DNA from: Drechmeria coniospora
Taxonomy: Eukaryota; Ascomycota; Sordariomycetes; Hypocreales; Ophiocordycipitaceae
Length of the DNA: 64,000 nucleotides
Direction: 5' to 3'
Assembly: GCF_001625195.1 (NCBI RefSeq)
Contig: NC_054391.1
Coordinates: 806,001 to 870,000, forward strand
Position 1 is the first letter of the stretch, and the number at the start of each line of letters is the position of its first letter. The position numbers were made by a program, and so were the translations under genes. Below are positions 1 through 12,706 of the stretch, in pieces. Below the pieces are notes generated by a model, which saw only the letters and a list, made by a program, of their open reading frames with translations, searched no databases and was not told where the DNA came from.

Positions 1-31
1 TCAGTCTCATCCTTTGCGAGTCTAGTTTCTG

Positions 32-1893
32 ATGCATCCAAACTCAAACTCAGACTGTTCGCCTAAAGATTACGGCATGAACTCGAAAATATATCATCTT
101 GAGAAGACGATCTCACCCATATACCACTTAACCCACCAGATACGAAACCGCTGTAATAGTTGGTTGAAGTGCTTAGAGAGTATACCCCTTACCTCGACCT
201 GCTACTCCAACCCGCTATTTGCCGTTTGTCGAGTTCTCCGTGCGAGTTCCTGTAATATAATTTCTCAAGGTTCTTCCAACATGAGCCATTCCGGCCAGAG
301 TCTGGAGCCAAAAGAATGTCTAAATGTAGGCTGAAACACTCCTAGCCGTACCAAGAACAATATTAAATGCGAAATACATCTACTTACTAGTCTCAGAGGG
401 TTCATGATGCCGTCAAGCTGCTTTCTAGTGGCGGCGTAACGAAATATTTCGTCGCCGCTGTTGCTGATGACGGAATTTACGTTACCTTCTACGGTCCCTC
501 GTCAGCGACCAAGGCCAACAGCGTACCGGCCTTCTTCGATATGAACAAGTTTCTGCAAACAATCTCCTCGACTGAGCACCGGACTTCACCTTCACGTCCA
601 GACTCGTCCGCACATGATGTATATACCGGTTTTTCCGCCGTCCCAGCCCAGAGAGGCTCTGGTCACCTACAATACGGCGGAGAAGACCGAAGCTGGAGTC
701 GAGGGGAGCACAGTAGGTCCAAGGTAGATAGTTCGATGACGACGCAATGGCAACTACCGGGAAGCATTAAGACTAGCGACTCATTGGCTGTCCGGAGAAT
801 CCTGGAGCGTCAGTTAGGCAAATGCCAGCAGATGATGTGTAGGCTGTTAGCTAAAGTCTGGATTAAGGCCATTGAACCCAATAAACAGACCAAGTACCCG
901 TATAGCGGCATGAAGGAAAGGACGCCTGGCTGGTGGCCTAAGCCGTGGGGTCCTCGACAAGATGACCGGGTCCGGCACAAGGAGCCTGATCACTTGCAAA
1001 AGCGAGGTATGTCCAAGGTCTCTCTTGAAAAAGAATAAATTGAGGACGAGTACTTATACTATACCTGAGAGAAGAGCGTGTATATCTTCTCGTTTACATT
1101 ATCGACCTAGTTACGGAGCCAGTAGCGAAGCAGCACTACGATATTAGGCAGCAAGACCTAAATATCGACAAGTTGGAGCAGATAACGAGGGTGCATCTCG
1201 CCTCTTTCTTTACCAGGGACAAAAAGAACTCGGAAAAAGCACTACACCTTAACGAGCTCTTCAGGATAGCACGTCAGGTCGAGATGTTCAAGAACGGCAA
1301 AACCAGTACGTTATTCTTACCCATCTCCACTACCTGTATTCCACGTAAGAACAAACTAGTATACTGATGTAGACAATGTGAAAGAATTGTTGACTGAACC
1401 TCTGAGCCTAGCTAGAGATCGAAAATTCATTACCAACACTGAGGACACGTTTTACTGCAATAATGCCGCCGATGTCGCTCAATATACGGATTCTTCTGTA
1501 ACAGGCGAAGTAGATAATATGATAAAAGAGGCTTGCCCCCATGAATACGAACCTTGTATGAATTGGACCTCTACCGTTATTTCACCCTCTTTCCGGCCAA
1601 ACACCAAACATAAAACTCACGCAACAGGAATGGGACTTGCGTTTACTGCCGAACAGAGTGCCGGTACTTTTCTGGATACGTCGCCTACACCCGCGGGAAA
1701 TGATGGCAAGACCTCGACGGCTGCCTCAGCTACCTCCCTCGAGTATAGCGAAACTAGTAACGCCTATGTTAACCTCAATGGGGAAATGCTGATTTTAGAA
1801 GGCGAGAATTATATACCCGAGTGGCTTTCAACCCCAGCGGAAACAGGGGGCGCGATTCACGTATCGCATAATACAAGTTTGGCCCGTGGCTGA
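32..1893 (+). CDS. YDR124W-like / hrmA-associated (DUF2841) helical-bundle protein, 4 exons
   Basis: Exons 32-325, 391-1006, 1072-1305 and 1373-1893 join into one frame of 554 codons plus stop; the introns are 65, 65 and 67 nt. An in-frame stop at 23-25 makes the ATG at 32 the first possible start. The family signature is in exons 2 and 3: a stretch reading LAKVWIKAIEP, then PYSG, then WWPKPWGP, then RHKEPDHL, followed across intron 2 by EERVYLLVYII and later LNELFRIARQ. This is the helical-bundle domain named after yeast YDR124W and an Aspergillus fumigatus protein of the subtelomeric hrmA-associated cluster; its biochemical role is unknown to me. The C-terminal 170 residues are Ser/Thr-rich and unrecognised. 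The acceptor of intron 2 (AG at 1070-1071) is weak, and exon 1 rests only on frame continuity. No internal stop is seen, although the neighbourhood is decayed. Confidence 0.68.
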
Positions 1894-4777
1894 CTCTGGA
1901 ATATGTACTTCCGGAAGGTCGCAGGAGCCCGGCGTATGATATAGCATTCGAACTGCACTATAATAGAGAATACGTACGCATCTATATATAGTAACATATT
2001 CCAAGTTTTCATATGCCTTTCAGTTGGTTGGATCCAGGAATTTGCTATATTGTATCCATAGCCTGAGAATGGTTTGCAATTCGCGACTTCTCATAAGCAG
2101 TATATATAGCAAGAGGGATAGGCTCGAAGGACTTGGCTTCCTAGTCTAGGGAAAGGGTTTTAGCCTTGTATCTTTACTGCACGGCTATCGATAGATCCAG
2201 CGTGAGATACTATAAATGAATCTGTCACAGCATATTGCATACAAACTTTAAACTTGCATTTTATACCCAAAATTCTGTCACATACCATATGCTATATTAT
2301 ATAATTAAGTATACCATTAACGACTGTGTGCCTCGTATACTTTTAGGCGATTTATGCAGGAGTGCAACAATATGACAGAAGCTAGAGAAGAGAAAACTCA
2401 AAGAAAAAGTTAAGCCATCAGTTCGCTCCCGAAAAAATGACAAAACAAAAAATAGGTACAATAGCGTCACGACGAGGGCAAGAGGGTTTGGCCTATACCC
2501 ATGGAAGTGGCGGGTCCGTAAGGTAAAATTCCTGACTGCGATCGGATGTTATAGGCGGGCAGGGTATAGATGAAGAAAGGTTTCTCAAACGAATCATACG
2601 CAGTATGGGGACGGCGAATATGTCGAGCGACAGTATGGGGACGGCGAATATGTCGAGCGAGGCGAATGCGAGGGCGCCAAAGGCTTGCTAGTCGGCAGTA
2701 TCAGTTTTAATCTATAGCGCCCATACGAGTTCGGGCTTGTCTATGGTAGAATAGTTGACGTTTGGGAGTTTTATATTTGTTCAAACTCTTCTGTTTAATT
2801 CAGTCACCGGATGGCGATGTGATGTCAGAAGGTGGATCAAGAAATTGGCGACAGGACGGATTGCTCACCATTGTAACGCTTTCGTCGCAACAAACATAGC
2901 GGCGCTTGCTGAAAGTAGAACAAGGGGAACTTAAGGATACGGTTGGAACAAAAGGTTGAGAAGCAGCTACAATGTATCACAGTCTCTGCGGGACGTTGGT
3001 GGCTGCCATGACTTGAGTCAGAAAGGAGTCGGAATGGCGAGGTGCTCACGGAGCAGAAATCATCCTTCCAGCGAACCATGTTAAGGCAGGACTTGTGGTT
3101 CTGAAGCCAACGGCCTGAATTCGGCAGGGAAACCCTAGGCGGCAGCAACGGCATGGCTGTGTCGTCGTGTAACCGTGCAAGGACAAGTTGGTGAAAATGT
3201 ACCAAAAGGATTGGTTCCGTAGGTACCACTGATTCGAAAGCCTTTGCCTTTCCGCTTTTTTGTTTCGGACATTGAGTGTGTATCAGTGTTTGCCTGAGGC
3301 GCGGAGAAGAATGTACTGGGGTTGGGATTGGGGGAGATATTGGTGTTGGTCGGGTAGGAACGGGAAGCCGAGAGTAGAATACTAGATGCCGTCAATTATA
3401 AACGTATCGCAGCCAGTACTTTACATCATAGGTCCGCTGATTAATGCCACTAGGGATCTTGCTTTGATATGCGGTCTTATCCTACATTCGTTAGCAGGTT
3501 TCGATGAGAGGTTGTTTGAGCTTGTTTGCCCCTTTTTGTTGGTTTCCCCTCAGCCTAACAGTCCTGGCGTCTGATTATTAACAGCATCTTCCTAGTCCGA
3601 TGTAGAATGCTATCTATAAAAGTGGCAGTTAAGAGTCGGAATTGGAGCTTGGGAGTGGATGTGAAAGGGTTTGCAACGATGGAAAGCGAGGTAGCGCATG
3701 TCATGATATATAGGTGATGGAAGAGTGATGAAGAAATGATCTCAAAGCAAAGCGAAAAGTGCTTAGACAAGATTGTAAATAACAGCTCAGGGGTAGAGCA
3801 CCTACTGCCATCGGTCTGTTAAGTCCCTAACAAATTGAAGGATGTTTATAACTTCTTTAATGGCGGGGAAATTTTAATCCAGAAGGAGCAGGACGAAACT
3901 AAGAAAACATTTTGGCGGAACTTCGAGGAGGACAAGGAGCGATGTTTCCAATAATGATTACAATCGGGCTGTCGTGGATAAAGGGCTATGCTCGGCATAC
4001 TAACAAAGTAGTACACCCAATTTTACCACGCACGAGAGCAACCTTCGTCTCCGAGCTCGGGGCCGCATTCGCTGATGTATTGCATTTTGCACTTCTTTAG
4101 ATCTTTTCTGTCAACTGTTCAGCGAACACCTCTCAACACCCCTGCAAGATATATCAGGTACTCAGCTTTGCTCATATCGGGAGTCGAGGCAGCGTATGTA
4201 CGCCCACATGGTGAGTGTGTTGGGAATTAATCCTCTCATCTTCACAGCTTGCTGAAAGCTCGCCCGGCATCTGCCATTGGTACTCCTGTCAGAACAATAA
4301 CGTACCTGCATTTGATTTCGCTCATGCTCTCGTCGTTCTCTCCAGCGCCGGGTGTTGGAATTGAGTAGCCCATCCAAGTCGGCAAAACAACCAATGGCTT
4401 CGTCGTCCAGGGATTATCCCATCAACCGCAAAAAATAGCGCCAGAAATGTAGCCCACGAGGATGGAGTGAAGAGATTTAGTAGCTAGCCGGCTGGTCACG
4501 GTCAGGTAGTTGCGAGGACGAAGGTGATGACTGTATTCATCTGGAGGGCTCTCTTCCCCCTACTGCACTTCCTACAGTCACGTGCTCCGCTACGTGACCC
4601 ACCATAGACTAAGGAATTAACCATACTATTAGTAATGGTACAATAGGTACTAGTTAATAACTAAGTAGATATATATTTTGATCTATTAAACTATATAGAG
4701 AAATATCATTATTATATTTAGTAAATATATAAGGGAAGTAAGGCTATTTATACCTATAAGCCCTTTCCTACACTTTG
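1894..4777. other. AT-rich stretch without a recognisable gene
   Basis: Several short open segments occur, for example minus-strand 2837-3395, but none matches a family I recognise. A 30-bp exact tandem duplication lies at 2601-2660. The part 4610-4760 is extremely AT-rich, with many TATA-like words. Confidence 0.5.
2601..2660. repeat. Exact 30-bp tandem duplication
   Basis: Two identical 30-bp units, 2601-2630 and 2631-2660, sit head to tail; each starts CAGTATGGGG and ends TGTCGAGCGA. The lack of divergence suggests a recent slippage or short duplication. Confidence 0.9.
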
Positions 4778-5164
4778 TCACCTGACATCAACTCTAGGCG
4801 AAAAAGGCATCATCTCTTGACATCCTTCGGACATGTCGAAAACGCCATCTCTGGCCGCCAAAGGCAGCTGTGGCTTTGCCATCATCCGGTGTTCTGCTAT
4901 ATTGCTCATCGGCATGCTGTAGGACGTTGTCGAATCGACATAGCTCGGTAGTGCAGCGTACACCTGTGCCAAAAAGATGGTCGCCTGAAGGAAAGTTGCC
5001 AAAGGGGGTTCCTCCCGTTTGGTCCGTGTCGTCGCGGGTGCGCGAGGCCCCTTGTCGAGTGCGGACAACGTCTTCGTTTCCGGACTCAGCATCACCGTTC
5101 TCATCTGCGAGGCGTGCTCGTTAATCCATGTCTCTGCCGCAAAAGTTGCATCATACAGGGACAA
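4778..5164 (-). CDS. Unrecognised minus-strand open segment (128 aa)
   Basis: The segment encodes a 128-residue protein of ordinary composition with a possible helix around the word PPLATFLQATIFLAQVYAAL. It lies downstream, on the same strand, of the better supported coding segment at 5469-6054 and could be a further exon of it, but I find no clean splice pair. I recognise no family. It could equally be chance, since the opposite strand also has open frames here. Confidence 0.2.
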   Translation of the reverse strand: MSLYDATFAAETWINEHASQMRTVMLSPETKTLSALDKGPRAPATTRTKREEPPLATFLQATIFLAQVYAALPSYVDSTTSYSMPMSNIAEHRMMAKPQLPLAARDGVFDMSEGCQEMMPFSPRVDVR

Positions 5165-5468
5165 GTGATGAAAATACCAGCCTCAAAGGGACACGTCATC
5201 CGCTGCCGCCACCCTCTTCTCCAACCTCTCCACCTCATTGCCAACGACCGCCAGGAGTCTCATTCTGCAATAATTGCCTCGTCGGCACCTTTAACGGCGT
5301 TGGGACGAACGATATGTAATTTTAACTCGGGGATGACCACAACCTTTCACGACTTCGGACGTAGCATACTCTGGTACCAGGCAGATAGGTCTGGCTCGAA
5401 ATTCATACCCAGTCAAGGTACAGGAAAATCGCCAACTTACAAATTGTTCGATGGAGGGACTCATGCAG

Positions 5469-6054
5469 CTAGTTGTCCTCGTTCATGCGTGCTGTTTCTT
5501 CTTGTACGAGAAGGATCATGGCGTGGTCCGGCTCCGCTACTGTACATTCCTGTTGCTCTACTTGTGGAAATAGTACAATTGGATTAATACGAGATAAGCA
5601 ATTGTAGAGACCTTGGCTTATCGAGCATGTGAGCGCCCTACTCCAGGAACTGGCACAGGTATTTGCCATACCTGTAGAAATGACCAGAACATGCCCCCCT
5701 TGAGAATACATTGCCAACGCCCACACATCCAAACCTGGCCAGTTCGTGCTCGATGACGACGAAAGAGCCGAAAGCATTGTTTTCAGAGATTTGTCCTTGG
5801 TATGTTAAAGGATATACTATGCGATACCACGTATAGCGAGACGCTTTTGTTTCCGAAGCAGGAATTAATGTGCACATGGATTCGATGGCGATATTTCGAG
5901 TACCTAGCAGCAAGGCCATCGTCAATTTGCGCCACCTAGGTGCTCTGCCACATGTCGACATGAGTAATGAGGCCTCGCCGCTCACGATGTTGCTGTTCCA
6001 CGGATTCCACGATTGCCCTTTTACGAATTCCAAATACGAGTTATGTATGGGCAA
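5469..6054 (-). CDS. Conserved-looking fungal protein of unknown function, partial
   Basis: Frame 6054-5638 has the texture of a real conserved protein: segments such as RKLTMALLLGTRNIAIESM, TRYTWYR-like ASRYTWYRIVYPLTYQG, and NNAFGSFVVIEHELARFG followed by SGHFYRYGKYLCQ. The frame then hits a stop. An intron starting either at the GTATGG inside YRYGK or at the following GTTCCT, and ending near 5555, would join it to a short last exon that terminates near 5470-5490. No family name can be given. The 5' end is undefined: the ATG at 6054 is only the first available. It may be a decayed gene, since its neighbours are. Confidence 0.35.
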
Positions 6055-6239
6055 GGTTCCATATCAAGGGAAACCAAGCCAAGGGGAGGGAAGCATACCT
6101 ACCATCTTGCTGTGCGAGAGAGTATTTAGTACACGTTTGGGAATGATATGAAAGGCCCCACCGAATGAGGCAGGGCGGTTTATGTGCTCATTTGCCCCAA
6201 TTGTTGATTTAATGGATATATAGATGGCCCGATAATGAA

Positions 6240-7409
6240 TCAAGGGCCTCTGGCTGCCTGGGCATCATGGACTTTCGTTGGCTTGATGCAATGGCCTATG
6301 GCTCCTTTGGCATCATAGAGGTAGGTGCCCCGCAGCTCGGTGGCGGCCGAGATGGCGATGAACTCGAGTTTCTCATCTCCTGCATAGTTGGAGGACTGGA
6401 CGCCAAGCCATCCGTCGTGGGCCCTGAACTCGCCGATGCACCTGTCTTTTCGGCTCCAGATGTTGCCCACAACCACGGGCGGGTTAGCCTTGTCCCTTGT
6501 ATTCAGAGAGATGGCGTAGTCAATGTCGAGGTAGACAAAGGGCGTGCGGAAGGGGAGCAAGGGCCTGAGCAGGGGACGACGGGGGTACGGTGGCATCCCA
6601 TCGGCGGCGGCGGCGGCGGCGCGCGGATCGACGACGGGAACGAGATATTTAAAGACAGTCAGATCGTCGGTCTCGTGCTCGAAGCGGGATGTAGGTCCGA
6701 TCCGAGACCAGCCGAGCGGCAAAGGGGCGTCAGAGATTCTTGCGTAATCGCAGATCGCGGTAGCGAAAGCCCGCATTGGCGATGCGCACGGTGCTTCCTC
6801 GGTCAGTCAGATGCCAGGTCACCGTCGGTTTGATGCGAAAGAAATGGGTGGGCTGGAAAGATTCGGAGCGCCGTTGGGTCGGCATCGTCGCCGTCTCCTC
6901 CACGAAGTTGGCGGCGGCCCGCCAGAAAGTCAGGTCGGCGGGAACGCCGTAGAACCACCAGCCCATCTAGGACCAGGAGAGTCGAAAGGGCGAGCGCGAG
7001 AGGGCTTGCCGCAGAATCGCCGCCTGCGGTTTCCAGAGGAGAGCGGCGCCGAGGAAGAGTAGGGGCATGCATGCCTTAAACGACGCCGCCGGCGAAGACG
7101 TGGGAGCGGAGACAGGCGATTCCTTCAAAGGCGGGTAGGGAATCATCGACGAAGGTGACCCTTCGGGCGCTGTAGTCCATTACGATCCGCGCGTATTCGT
7201 CCAGGTCTTATCAGGTAGCGTGCCGGAAGCGAGCAGGGCCGACGAAGTGCGGCTCGCGAACGGGTGACGGCCACGGGCTGGCTTGGCGGCGGCGGTAGAG
7301 GCAAGGCGGAGGGACCCTGCCAACCATCGCAGTAGCATTCCCATGTATTGCCGTCGTCGATACCAGCACTAAATATCACGAATGCGCTAGCGTAGTACGA
7401 ACGCAACAC
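6240..7409 (-). pseudogene. Broken HET-domain (heterokaryon incompatibility) gene
   Basis: Reading the minus strand, pieces in different frames follow the order of a HET protein: SYYASAFVIFSAGIDDGN and SALPLPPP (about 7400-7290), then DEYARIVMDYSARRVTFV and PAFEGIACL (7205-7110), an in-frame TAA near 7079, then LFLGAALLWKP, SWSWMGWWFYGVPADLTFW and the PTQRRSESFQPTHFF segment (7060-6840), then a C-terminal block with RPLLRPLLP, VVVGNIWSRK and DEKLEFIAISAATELRG (6590-6290). The N-terminal half of the HET domain, which normally carries the SHRW and CCIDQ-type motifs, is missing. HET proteins trigger cell death on fusion of incompatible strains; this copy cannot make a full product. The GC-rich sequence stands out from its flanks. 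Confidence 0.75.
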
Positions 7410-10400
7410 CTACCCAGCAATATATTGATACAATACTTTATTTATATTCCCAATCAAAGCTTGATCATCGATCATGCATACCAACACCTGACTCCGAAAT
7501 CTAGTATTTTCCCGGCCGCATCCTCCTTGCTAACTTTACGAGCCCTCCGATATGCACGTCGGAAGGGCGATCCCGATGTACGAAATTATTATTACCCCCA
7601 TCGAAGTCTTCTTCGACACCCTCTATCTCTGGTCCTATGTCGAGAAACGCAATCTCGAGACGGCGATATGCCGGTTCGAGGTGCAGAATCCGATCATCGG
7701 CTTCGAGACTATCTGGCGGCCCTTCAGCCTCGTCCCGTTCCTAAACAAGGGCGCGTGAAGGCTCCCGAACTGATACCACACTCGCGAGATGTGGACCTTA
7801 CAACCCGGCTGATACCCAGAAACGAGGAGGATGCGACATCGACAACGTTTGGCTAAACTACCTGGACGATATCTCCGCCTCTGTTATAGCACCGGGGACA
7901 AGCTCTTACCCACTCGGCCGACCCCTTTGCAGTAATAAATCCCGCCTTATTCCTTGTAACGCTTTTCGTTGACAACCATACCGGGGGTGGCGAAGGGGGA
8001 TTGTTAACACTGGGTTCAGGATTTCTTCCAAGCGTTAATCAATCAGGGCGCGATGGAAGCTTCGCGCCTAGAACCCTCTGCAGACAGCACCTGCGGAATG
8101 AATGTTGAACGAGACACCCAAGGGGAGGCACCGCTACTAGAGGCGACTGATATCCTAGGCCGTAATTCGGGCTCTCCTTGTAAGTTAGTAGGCGAGGCGG
8201 CGCAGCCTACGGAGTAGATGAAGCTTCATCGGGCCGCGCTAGCTTCAGCGTCTTGCACAGTTGCGGCAGCGAATGCTTGCTGTAGCATCAAGGAGCGCTA
8301 ATACGACGTTAATGCTTTGTGACGTAGCGCTGTGCTATTATTCATGGTGTTAATCATGGTGTTGCTGAAGCCCTGAACTTGGCCCTAGGGCTGCTGTACC
8401 GAAGGCCTAAGGGGCACTAAGGCGCGCTAAAGTGTGAAGTTCTGATGCTGCTGTAGTCAAGGACCCAAGTTCGAGCAGTTCCGAGGTGTCAATTTACTAG
8501 TACTGTTGGTAGCTACTTAGGGGGAAACTGATAATAAGTGATCTCTTCTGATTGAAGCAATTTGGTAGGAAGCGGGTAAATGGGAGAGGCTATCGTAGCG
8601 CTCCTATAATAGCCGCCCGGGCTGCCTGGGTCAAGTGGTAGCCAAGGCTACCCGCAGTCTTACTACCCGGCTCCGCCCAGCGGCTACGTAACTCCAGTTA
8701 CGTAGCCACTACAGTCAATACATAGTTACATAGCGAGATATCCTTGCGAGAACGCTGAGAATAAGACTCCTGGGAGGTTTGTTAGCACTCCGCAGACGGG
8801 GGCACCCTTGGGAATAGGGGAGGGTAATACGGATAATAATAGCCATTGTACTTGTGTTTTCGTAATTAGTTTGTTTATAGGGGTTGGTTTTATTGACTAG
8901 TTGTATAAAATAGGAGAAAAAGTAATTGAACGTATGTCGACTTCTATTATTAAAACATTTTTAACTGCAATCATTATGAATCTCATACCAGCCGCTCTCT
9001 ATTTTTGAGTTTAATTGTTCAAAAAAAAAGTTTAATTGTTCAATCCATGCCGCTTATTTATGAGCAGGCCACACCTCCAGGTGGTACTATAACGTTTCGG
9101 CGTTCAAGGGTAGGCAGCGAGGTCGAGACGGCGACGAGGGCGAGCAAAAGCATGAAACGACGGGCGAAAGCCATATTTGCAAAGGTACTTCGAACGAGCG
9201 AGGAATTCCGCTAGGACCTCTGGGTGTTATCGAAGCAGTTAACCTCGCAAATCCCTGCGAAATAGGCGATAATTGTACTGGAAAATAGCGTTGCAGACTG
9301 GATACAGAGTTACCTATCTCGTACGTCTATTACAAGAAACGTTCCATGTGGAGTATGGTACATGGATAGAAAGCCTGGCATGCATGAAGGAAATCTCATA
9401 TATGTTATGCAGCAACCACGCTGGACAGTATTGTGCTGACGCCCGAAAACGAGCTACGCTGAAAGTTGCTGGGCAGATGGCGACAATATTCGAGGGCTGG
9501 TCGCCGACTTAGGTGCACATACTGCAAGCGCATGTCAATAATGTCATAAGCCTGGGTCTATGCCCAAGCTAGCATTGACCGAGATACTGACCAGGAGGGG
9601 GCACACGAGTAATTTCGGAATACGAGGAGGAATTCGAGGAACATGGGGATATGAATACGAGTAGACATACAAGTACGACTGCTTCGCACTGAAGTTGTCA
9701 AATTTGACAACTTTATTAGAATAGCGGGCGGCATATCCCGAGTCCCACTTGGTCCCAAAATACGAGAGCTAGTCAAGCACTATCTGTTGACACCGACCCG
9801 TGGTCCAAACCACCATTCTCCGGCTGCTCACTCAACTTCAAATAGAGTTTTCTAACTTGATACACTTACCGGATTGGACTTGGAATGATATTTGTAATGC
9901 CGTTCACTATACTGGCCGCTAACTTGATTCTAATCAGGCGTTACTTACATGTGATAGCGACTTCGGAGTCAGATGGTTCGCAATTTAGAGCATGCATATA
10001 ACCAGCTACGTCCGTTGGGTTTTAATGCCCTCACTAGACTAGAAGATGCAAGCATAGTACCTGATTTTATCGTTTTTGGTTATTATACTATCCAAATCAT
10101 ATGCCAGCTTGTGGATTTTAATATCTGCATTGTGCCTGTGAAATTTGCTGCATAGCAGTATCGTCTATCCGCTTACCGCCCCAGTTTACAATAGTCTATC
10201 ACGATGTGATTCGTCTAGGCTCATACGCAATTTGTATACGGATAGAACTGTATAAGTTTCTCTTAGTTCACAACCAAACGGAAGTGGTGCCAAGGGAATT
10301 ACCTGAGCTTAGGCAGCAATTGGACGTATTGTATAAGCCTGGAAGATCTGTGTAGGGTAGTTTGGCATTACCGAAGCAGTGCGTATAGACTACGATCCAT

Positions 10401-12502
10401 GGTCGTATTAGGAGCAATTCGCTCTGCTGCGATTCTTTGGTCTGTTTGGAGGAAGGCGGGCATTGAAGTTCATGGGCGAATCAATAATCACGCGAGCGTC
10501 TGAGTTTGCAAGCTAGAAGGAAATTGGCTGTCTAGTTAGAGGTTGCCATTTACCAGCTTGCCTAGCATATACTAAGTGGGCTACTTCGTAATTCAATTCG
10601 AAGCCAGCCAGAAGCGGCCCCAAAAAATTGTAATAGATAGTTCTAACTGTCGAAGCCTTGTACACAATGATATGGAATGGATGCGAAAAGTTGAGTATGT
10701 GAGAAATACGAAGAGGCGTCGGAAAAAGTGGCCAGTGCGGGGCAGTCACGGAAGTTAAAAAAAATACCCTACCCGAGGCTAGTACGAAGCTTGCTCTTGC
10801 CCCATGGCCTACCAAATCCAGCTCTTGATGCACTCACATGTTTCTATCATTTTTGCAGACATGCTTCTTCTATCCCGCGTGATCTGACGTATTGTGCCTG
10901 AGAAGATTTTCCCTGCCTCTGTTTCATTGGTGGGATACAGAATACGTCAATAGCCGTACGGAGGAGAGAAAGGGAAAATAGCCTGCTGGGTCGGTTCAAG
11001 CCACCACTGTAACGCCGTTTGTGCCCAATTCCGACCTGTGAGCCCTGCGAGGAATAGTCAACGTTCGGCCACTTGAATGCTTCAAGTTTACTTACATAAA
11101 TGAAGCGATCGAATTCTCCCTCACCTCACTCGCTGAGCTGTACACCTTCCTCCTCCAACGACTCTCGGCGAAGGGGCTGGCCTTGGACAGCAGGGGCCCT
11201 GCGTACGGGAGGGAGTCTGTATGCGCTTGACGCTATAGGACACGAAAGGGGGAGAATGACTTTTGACATTTAACTCATCACTTAGCTGAAACAAAGACCC
11301 GCCGAGCCCAGCCACGCAAAGAAACTTGTACCGGTTGTGGTAGTAATACGGTGCATAATGAGTCCTCGTATGGAACATAGAAGTGGAGGTTACAGGTTGT
11401 TTTTGAACTGATATTCAAGAAGTATTGCAACCCCCTTGATCCCAAGTTATAAAGTATCGCTATTCTGAGTTGCTACAAGTTAGGTTTAGGATGACTGGGC
11501 AAAGCCTTCACATGTTGTAGATGAAGTGGATAACAAGTTATGTAGATGGAGCTGGAGAATTCTACAATAGATAAAAGGAGAACAATTTTCCTACTGGCTT
11601 CCAGAACAGAAATTGGTGCACGACTGTTTACGTCGCTTTTTCCTTCTCTAATACCTACCGCAGAACAATGAACCCAACTGCTGTTCTTGTTGTTTTCTCT
11701 TGGCTTAGCGGCGCTATCGCGCCTCCCCCCGATGAGCCGCCCGCAAGGAAATGTCAGGGTGACGCTAGATTGCGAGCTTCCGCCTGGTAGAGAACCATCA
11801 ACATCCAAGCCGCCGGACCGTAAGTCAAGGAACTGCCCCTTAAGGACATTGGATATTCCCAAAGTTCTATCTGGGCCAACTTTGGAAATGGAAATCTGTC
11901 CAGGAAGAGATTAACCGTATTATGACCTTGACGCCAGAAGAGAAGAAAAATGCCGGCAATAAACAATTTCCTCGAATCCGAGTTGCGCAGTTTACGCGCA
12001 AGGCTGGATCTCGGTGGACAATCGACGTCTGTACCTCTTCTCTTCAGGTCAGCCATAGATCCCGATACCAAGATTCCAGTTGAACTCCTCAACGGAAAAC
12101 AGGCCATCAAAGAGTTTCGTAATAAATTGAGCACCAAGGTCGGCGGAAAGAGTATCGAAGTACGTTCAGGGGGTGATCGGCCATGCAAGCGAAACGATAA
12201 TCGCTGCGCTAAACCCGGTACTCCTAGTTCAAACGCAAAGCCTGTCTAATACAAGCGGCGCAGACGATCGGAAAAGACCAGCCTTGAGAAGACAAAGGCT
12301 TGCCGCTACCGCCCCTCGTACAGCCACCAGGGTCGGTGCGTTGGCAGCTGTGGGTAACAATATGTAGCCACTTGTAATGCCAAAAGCAGTATTCATAGTG
12401 TCCACTCGGATTTTAAGGATTTTAACCCACAGAACTGCGATACCCAAGTAGCTTGGTGTTGATCTGGCAATGACGTCGACCCCAAAGCGTTCGTAACAAC
12501 CA
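7410..12502. other. Decayed DNA without a recognisable gene
   Basis: Short open frames exist (for example plus 9005-9214, 9273-9512 and 11950-12249; minus 10513-10833 and 11754-12188), but none shows a family motif or a consistent exon chain. Two perfect hairpins lie at 8637-8652 and 8682-8707. The composition is TA-rich in long stretches, as expected for old, RIP-altered repeats. Confidence 0.5.
8637..8707. repeat. Two adjacent perfect hairpins
   Basis: GGTAGCC, a two-base gap and GGCTACC form a perfect 7-bp stem at about 8637-8652. Thirty bases on, GGCTACGTAAC (8682-8692), a TCCA loop and GTTACGTAGCC (8697-8707) form a perfect 11-bp stem. Both stems contain the word GGCTAC or its complement, so the two dyads are related. 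They could be a MITE fragment or a protein-binding site. Confidence 0.75.
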
Positions 12503-12706
12503 CGTCGCGCCGACGCGCCAACGAGCCTGTAACGGGGTTAAAGTCCGGGTAGTTAGTTACGCAACTGTGTCTACATTTGCGCCTATTTAAGCAGGCACTG
12601 AGGACACCTGGTGGTCGGCAACAATAGCATCAAGAAGAACGCCAATAGATTGATTCTGACCCATCTTACAGTACTTGATTCGTTGTAGCTCTAGTCCGGG
12701 CGGACC
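12503..12706 (+). repeat. 5' LTR of the copia element
   Basis: Matches 18193-18396 base for base except at 12524, 12667, 12670, 12671, 12684 and 12690 (plus the first base). It contains GCCTATTTAAGC, a possible TATA-type promoter core, about 75 bases in. The exact right boundary is uncertain because the repeats end without an obvious CA. Confidence 0.88.

Noticed and set aside
6267..6833. 188-codon plus-strand frame with a Gly-rich run
   Set aside because: It is the antisense shadow of the HET C-terminal block, which has recognisable family words.
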